Shown here piece after piece: positions 47,670 through 50,195 of a stretch of DNA of 50,195 bases. The position numbers and the translations under genes are program-made. The notes beneath the pieces are model-generated. The model saw nothing but the letters and a program-made list of their open reading frames with translations. It had not been told where the DNA came from and made no database searches. Each line of letters begins with the position of its first letter. Position 1 is the first letter of the stretch. The stretch lies in contig NZ_POTW01000046.1 of assembly GCF_003236295.1 (NCBI RefSeq), forward strand, positions 1-50,195, given 5' to 3'. Origin of the DNA: Jiangella anatolica. GTDB taxonomy: Bacteria > Actinomycetota > Actinomycetes > Jiangellales > Jiangellaceae.

Positions 47670-48629
47670 TCAGACCTCCGGTCCGACGACGACGTTGGCC
47701 AGCGGCTCGCCCGCCGCGAGCCGGGTCAGCTGCGACTGCACGAGCCGCCGCGCCCGCGGCAGGAACGCCGAGGACAGCCCGCCGACGTGCGGCGAGATCA
47801 GCGCGCCGGGCAGCGTCCACAGCGGGTGGCCGGGCGGCAGCGGCTCGGGGTCGGTGACGTCCATGGCGGCGCGGATCCTCTGGGTGCTGAGCTCCGCGAC
47901 GAGCGCGTCGGTGTCGACGATCGGCCCGCGGGCGACGTTGACCAGCACGGCGCCGTCGCGCAGCCTCGCCAGGAACTCCGCGTCGACCATGCCCTGGGTC
48001 TCGTCGGTGAGCGGCAGGATCAGGATGACGACGTCGGACCGGCCGAGCAGCTCCGGCAGTGCGTCGAACCCGGCGACGCCGTCGCGGGCGGTGCGGGCGA
48101 CCTTGAGCACGTCGCACTCGAACGGCGCCAGCCGCTGCTCGATCGCGCGGCCGATGGCGCCGTAGCCGACGATCAGCACCGTCTTGTCGGCCAGCGAGTC
48201 GTACCAGCCCTGCAGCCACTCGCCGGTCGGTGCGGCGCGGACGAACGCCGGGATGCCGCGCAGCGACGCCAGCGTCAGCGTCACCGCCAGCTCCGCCGTG
48301 CTGGCGTCGTGGACGCCGCGTGCGTTGCACAGCGTCAGGCCGTCGCGCAGGTGCGGCAGGACGTGCTCGTAGCCGGCGGTCAGCGTCTGGACGGCGCGCA
48401 GCTTCGGCATCCGGTCGATCAGGTTCGTCGCCGGCGGCGCGAAGCCGTACGGGATGACGTAGAACTCGACCCGGTCCAGCACGTCCTGCGCCGGGATGTC
48501 CGACGTGTCGGCGCTGGTCAGCATGTCGGGGCCGGTGCGCGTGGTCGGCTCGCCGGCCCACATGTGCACGTCGAGGCCGGGCGGCAGCGCGAGCGAGTCC
48601 GCGGGGAACGGGATCAGGACGTCCACCAT
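47670..48629 (-). CDS. D-isomer-specific 2-hydroxyacid dehydrogenase
   Basis: A 319-residue dehydrogenase. The NAD loop is VLIVGYGAIGRAI (about residues 140-152), and the catalytic Arg is in NVARGPIVD, the Glu in DVTDPEPLPPGHPLW and the His in ISPHVGGLS. Substrates of the family are glycerate, phosphoglycerate, lactate and others; the particular one is unclear. The ATG at 48629 lies close to a weak GAGG; an alternative start upstream (48659) is not needed. It diverges from the PQQ-type lipoprotein gene across only 39 bp. Confidence 0.9.
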   Translation of the reverse strand: MVDVLIPFPADSLALPPGLDVHMWAGEPTTRTGPDMLTSADTSDIPAQDVLDRVEFYVIPYGFAPPATNLIDRMPKLRAVQTLTAGYEHVLPHLRDGLTLCNARGVHDASTAELAVTLTLASLRGIPAFVRAAPTGEWLQGWYDSLADKTVLIVGYGAIGRAIEQRLAPFECDVLKVARTARDGVAGFDALPELLGRSDVVILILPLTDETQGMVDAEFLARLRDGAVLVNVARGPIVDTDALVAELSTQRIRAAMDVTDPEPLPPGHPLWTLPGALISPHVGGLSSAFLPRARRLVQSQLTRLAAGEPLANVVVGPEV

Positions 48630-48668
48630 GGCCTCGAACCTACCGTCCTCGCGTGCCACGATGGTCCG

Positions 48669-49826
48669 GTGTCCACCTGGCGAGTGATCGCCCTCGTCGC
48701 GGCGCTGGCCGCGGCGGGCTCGTGCTCGTCCTCGTCGCCGTCCTCGCCTTCTTCTCCGGCTCCTTCTTCTCCCGCTCCTTCTCCTGCCGCGTCTTCGACG
48801 CCGCCGGAGCCGTCGTCGCCGCCGTCGCTCGGCGCGCCGCCCGGGCCGGTCACGCCGTCGGCCGTGGAGGAGATCGTGACCGGGCTGGCCGCGCCCTGGA
48901 GCATCGCGTTCGTGCCCGGCGGGTCAGGGGAGGCGCTGGTGACGCTGCGCGACGAGGGCACGATCGTGCTGGTCGACGACACGGGCGCCGTGACCCCCGT
49001 CGGGCCGGTTCCGGGCGTCGACGGGACCGGTGAGGGCGGGCTGCTGGGGCTGGCGTTCGACCCGGCGTCCCCGTCCGACCTCTACGTCTACGCGACCATG
49101 GGGTCGCAGAATGTGGTGCAGCGGACTGTTTACTCCGCTGGTTCCCTCGGCCCGTTCTCGGTGGTGCTGGACGGCATCCCGGCCGGCACCCGGCACGACG
49201 GCGGGCGGCTGGCGTTCGGGCCGGACGGCATGCTGTACATCTCGACCGGCGAGAGCGGCAACCCCGACGACGCGCAGGACCTGGACAGCCTGGGCGGGAA
49301 GATCCTGCGGATCACCCCCGGCGGCGACGTGCCCGCCGACAACCCGATCGACGGCTCGCCGATCTGGTCCTACGGTCACCGCAACGTCGAGGGCCTCGCC
49401 TTCGACGACGCCGGCCGGCTGTGGGCGTCGGAGTTCGGCGACCGGGAGGCCGACGAGGTGAACCTCATCTCGCCCGGCCACAACTATGGCTGGCCGTTCG
49501 TCGAGGGCATCGCCGGCGACCCCGACTACGTCGACCCCGTCGTCGAGTGGCGGCCCACCTCCGAGTCGTCGCCGAGCGGGCTCGCTTACGTGCGGGACAC
49601 GCTGTTCGTCGCGGCGCTGCGGGGTGAGCGGCTGTGGCAGGTGCCGCTAACGGCGGACGGCGCCGCCGCTGGTGCGCCGGCGGCGTTCGTGACCGACTAC
49701 GGCCGCCTCCGCGACGCCGTCGTCGCCCCCGACGGGACGCTGTGGGTGCTGACGAACAACACCGACAGCCGCGGCGACCCCCGCTCCGGCGACGACCGGA
49801 TCCTGCGGCTGACGCTCGCGCCTTAG
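48669..49826 (+). CDS. PQQ-dependent sugar-dehydrogenase-like lipoprotein
   Basis: A 385-residue lipoprotein. GTG start, hydrophobic segment, lipobox AGSC (Cys19) and then a Ser/Pro-rich linker to about residue 65. The beta-propeller domain has the soluble glucose dehydrogenase/aldose sugar dehydrogenase pattern: GLAAPWSIAFVPGG, GEGGLLGLAFDP, RHDGGRLAFGPDGMLYISTG, SYGHRNVEGLAFD and GHNYGWPFVEG. It oxidises sugars if PQQ is available, but no PQQ biosynthesis genes are here; PQQ may come from other organisms. The start has no strong ribosome binding site and follows the divergent dehydrogenase gene by 39 bp. Confidence 0.9.
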   Translation: MSTWRVIALVAALAAAGSCSSSSPSSPSSPAPSSPAPSPAASSTPPEPSSPPSLGAPPGPVTPSAVEEIVTGLAAPWSIAFVPGGSGEALVTLRDEGTIVLVDDTGAVTPVGPVPGVDGTGEGGLLGLAFDPASPSDLYVYATMGSQNVVQRTVYSAGSLGPFSVVLDGIPAGTRHDGGRLAFGPDGMLYISTGESGNPDDAQDLDSLGGKILRITPGGDVPADNPIDGSPIWSYGHRNVEGLAFDDAGRLWASEFGDREADEVNLISPGHNYGWPFVEGIAGDPDYVDPVVEWRPTSESSPSGLAYVRDTLFVAALRGERLWQVPLTADGAAAGAPAAFVTDYGRLRDAVVAPDGTLWVLTNNTDSRGDPRSGDDRILRLTLAP

Positions 49827-50187
49827 CGTCTTCGGGCTGGTCGGGGGACGTTTCGGGCGTTCGCGGTCAGGGTGGTCCCCGGTCCCGGAATCAGGGGACG
49901 ATCGTCACCGAGTCGGAGCCGCTGGAGATCGATTCGGTTCTAGCGTAGGCGTCAGTGTCAGGGTGATGTCGCCGCTGTTTCGCGGCTGGTTGGGTCCTGA
50001 TCGCCTTGGTGTCTGGCTCGTAGCGTGGCTGCCGACTGTTGGTCTGGTCTTCATGCGTTTGCCGGCATCGGGGTGTGAAGGACCGGCCGGCGTGACTTGA
50101 TAGGAGCGTGGCGTCGCCCCGACTGAGATGTGTCCGCCGGCCGGTCCAACCGTCCCGTCACTGATCAGGTGAGAGGAGGCAACCACC
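49827..50187. other. Structured, lower-GC gene-free region, probable IS110-type left end
   Basis: No gene is called in these 361 bp. From about 49960 the GC content visibly falls. A perfect 13-bp stem (GGACCGGCCGGCG at 50080-50092 with 50135-50147) closes a 42-nt loop, and smaller hairpins occur near 49970-49990. The region leads to AGGAGG (50174-50179) and an ATG at 50188. IS110-family elements carry a non-coding stretch of this kind between the left end and the transposase gene, from which the bridge RNA is made. The exact left boundary cannot be set. Confidence 0.4.
50080..50147 (+). ncRNA. Possible bridge-RNA-like stem-loop
   Basis: A 13-bp perfect stem with a 42-nt internal loop lies 41 bp upstream of the right-edge start codon. 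Size and place fit part of a bridge RNA, which in IS110 elements bears the donor- and target-binding loops. Only one arm structure is clear; no conservation evidence is available here. Confidence 0.3.
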
Positions 50188-50195
50188 ATGGTTGT
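50188..50195 (+). CDS. Start of a truncated gene at the right edge, possible IS110 transposase
   Basis: An ATG with AGGAGG eight bases upstream begins a frame reading Met-Val-Val... before the window ends. Many actinobacterial IS110-family transposases begin MVVVGADVHK, which fits, but eight bases do not identify a gene. The structured, lower-GC leader supports the idea. Confidence 0.35.

Overview
The window is about 50 kb of very GC-rich DNA (third codon positions almost always G or C) from a high-GC actinomycete. Actinobacterial signs are a DUF222/HNH endonuclease gene of the 13E12 type, a mycothiol-dependent maleylpyruvate isomerase-type (MDMPI) protein, many GTG starts, apparently leaderless promoters, and Streptomyces-like leader peptides in front of trpEG and ilvBNC. 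The genus cannot be proved from the sequence; a Jiangella- or Nocardioides-like soil actinomycete is a guess. About 44 protein genes are packed tightly, many with 1-17 bp overlaps.

Layout. 1-351: non-coding, with a large hairpin and an 18-bp tandem repeat. 352-9460: a thioredoxin-reductase-like flavoprotein, an ankyrin-repeat protein, a TetR-controlled operon on the minus strand (TetR, two half-transporter ABC exporters, PPK2 polyphosphate kinase), a palindromic intergenic element and a frameshifted SPFH/band-7 gene. 9488-14024: a complete Trp attenuator before a fused anthranilate synthase, then small genes and a frameshifted DUF222/HNH gene. 14084-19077: ilvB-ilvN-ilvC with its own leader peptide and terminator, followed by a LysE-type exporter and an AraC regulator. 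19203-20310: a parDE-type toxin-antitoxin pair and a pyridoxamine-phosphate-oxidase-like protein.

20356-36825 is the most distinctive part: a transport-plus-catabolism island around one XRE-cupin regulator (28794-29519). Leftwards runs a six-gene operon: two tandem amidohydrolases with twin-arginine motifs, a Liv-type binding lipoprotein, LivH, a LivM-LivG fusion and LivF. Rightwards runs a seven-gene operon: an M24-fold (creatinase/DddP-like) hydrolase, E1 alpha and beta of a thiamine-dependent 2-oxoacid dehydrogenase, a third amidohydrolase, a bicupin, a short-chain dehydrogenase lacking its catalytic Tyr/Lys, and a 3-hydroxyisobutyrate-dehydrogenase-like enzyme. The genes look like extracellular or periplasm-side hydrolysis, import and stepwise breakdown of a nitrogen-containing compound; I cannot name the substrate.

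36826-49826: an exported lipoprotein with a Lon-type (S16) Ser-Lys protease domain, an MDMPI protein, ilvD, an AraC-SnoaL-SDR operon, a Tat-exported GT-B-like protein, a Tat-exported amine/amino-acid oxidase with an ATTGCAAT repeat upstream, a cupin plus BNR-repeat pair, a D-2-hydroxyacid dehydrogenase and a PQQ-dependent sugar-dehydrogenase-like lipoprotein. 49827-50195: lower-GC, structured non-coding DNA leading to an ATG with a strong ribosome binding site at the right edge, which looks like the left end of an IS110-family element.
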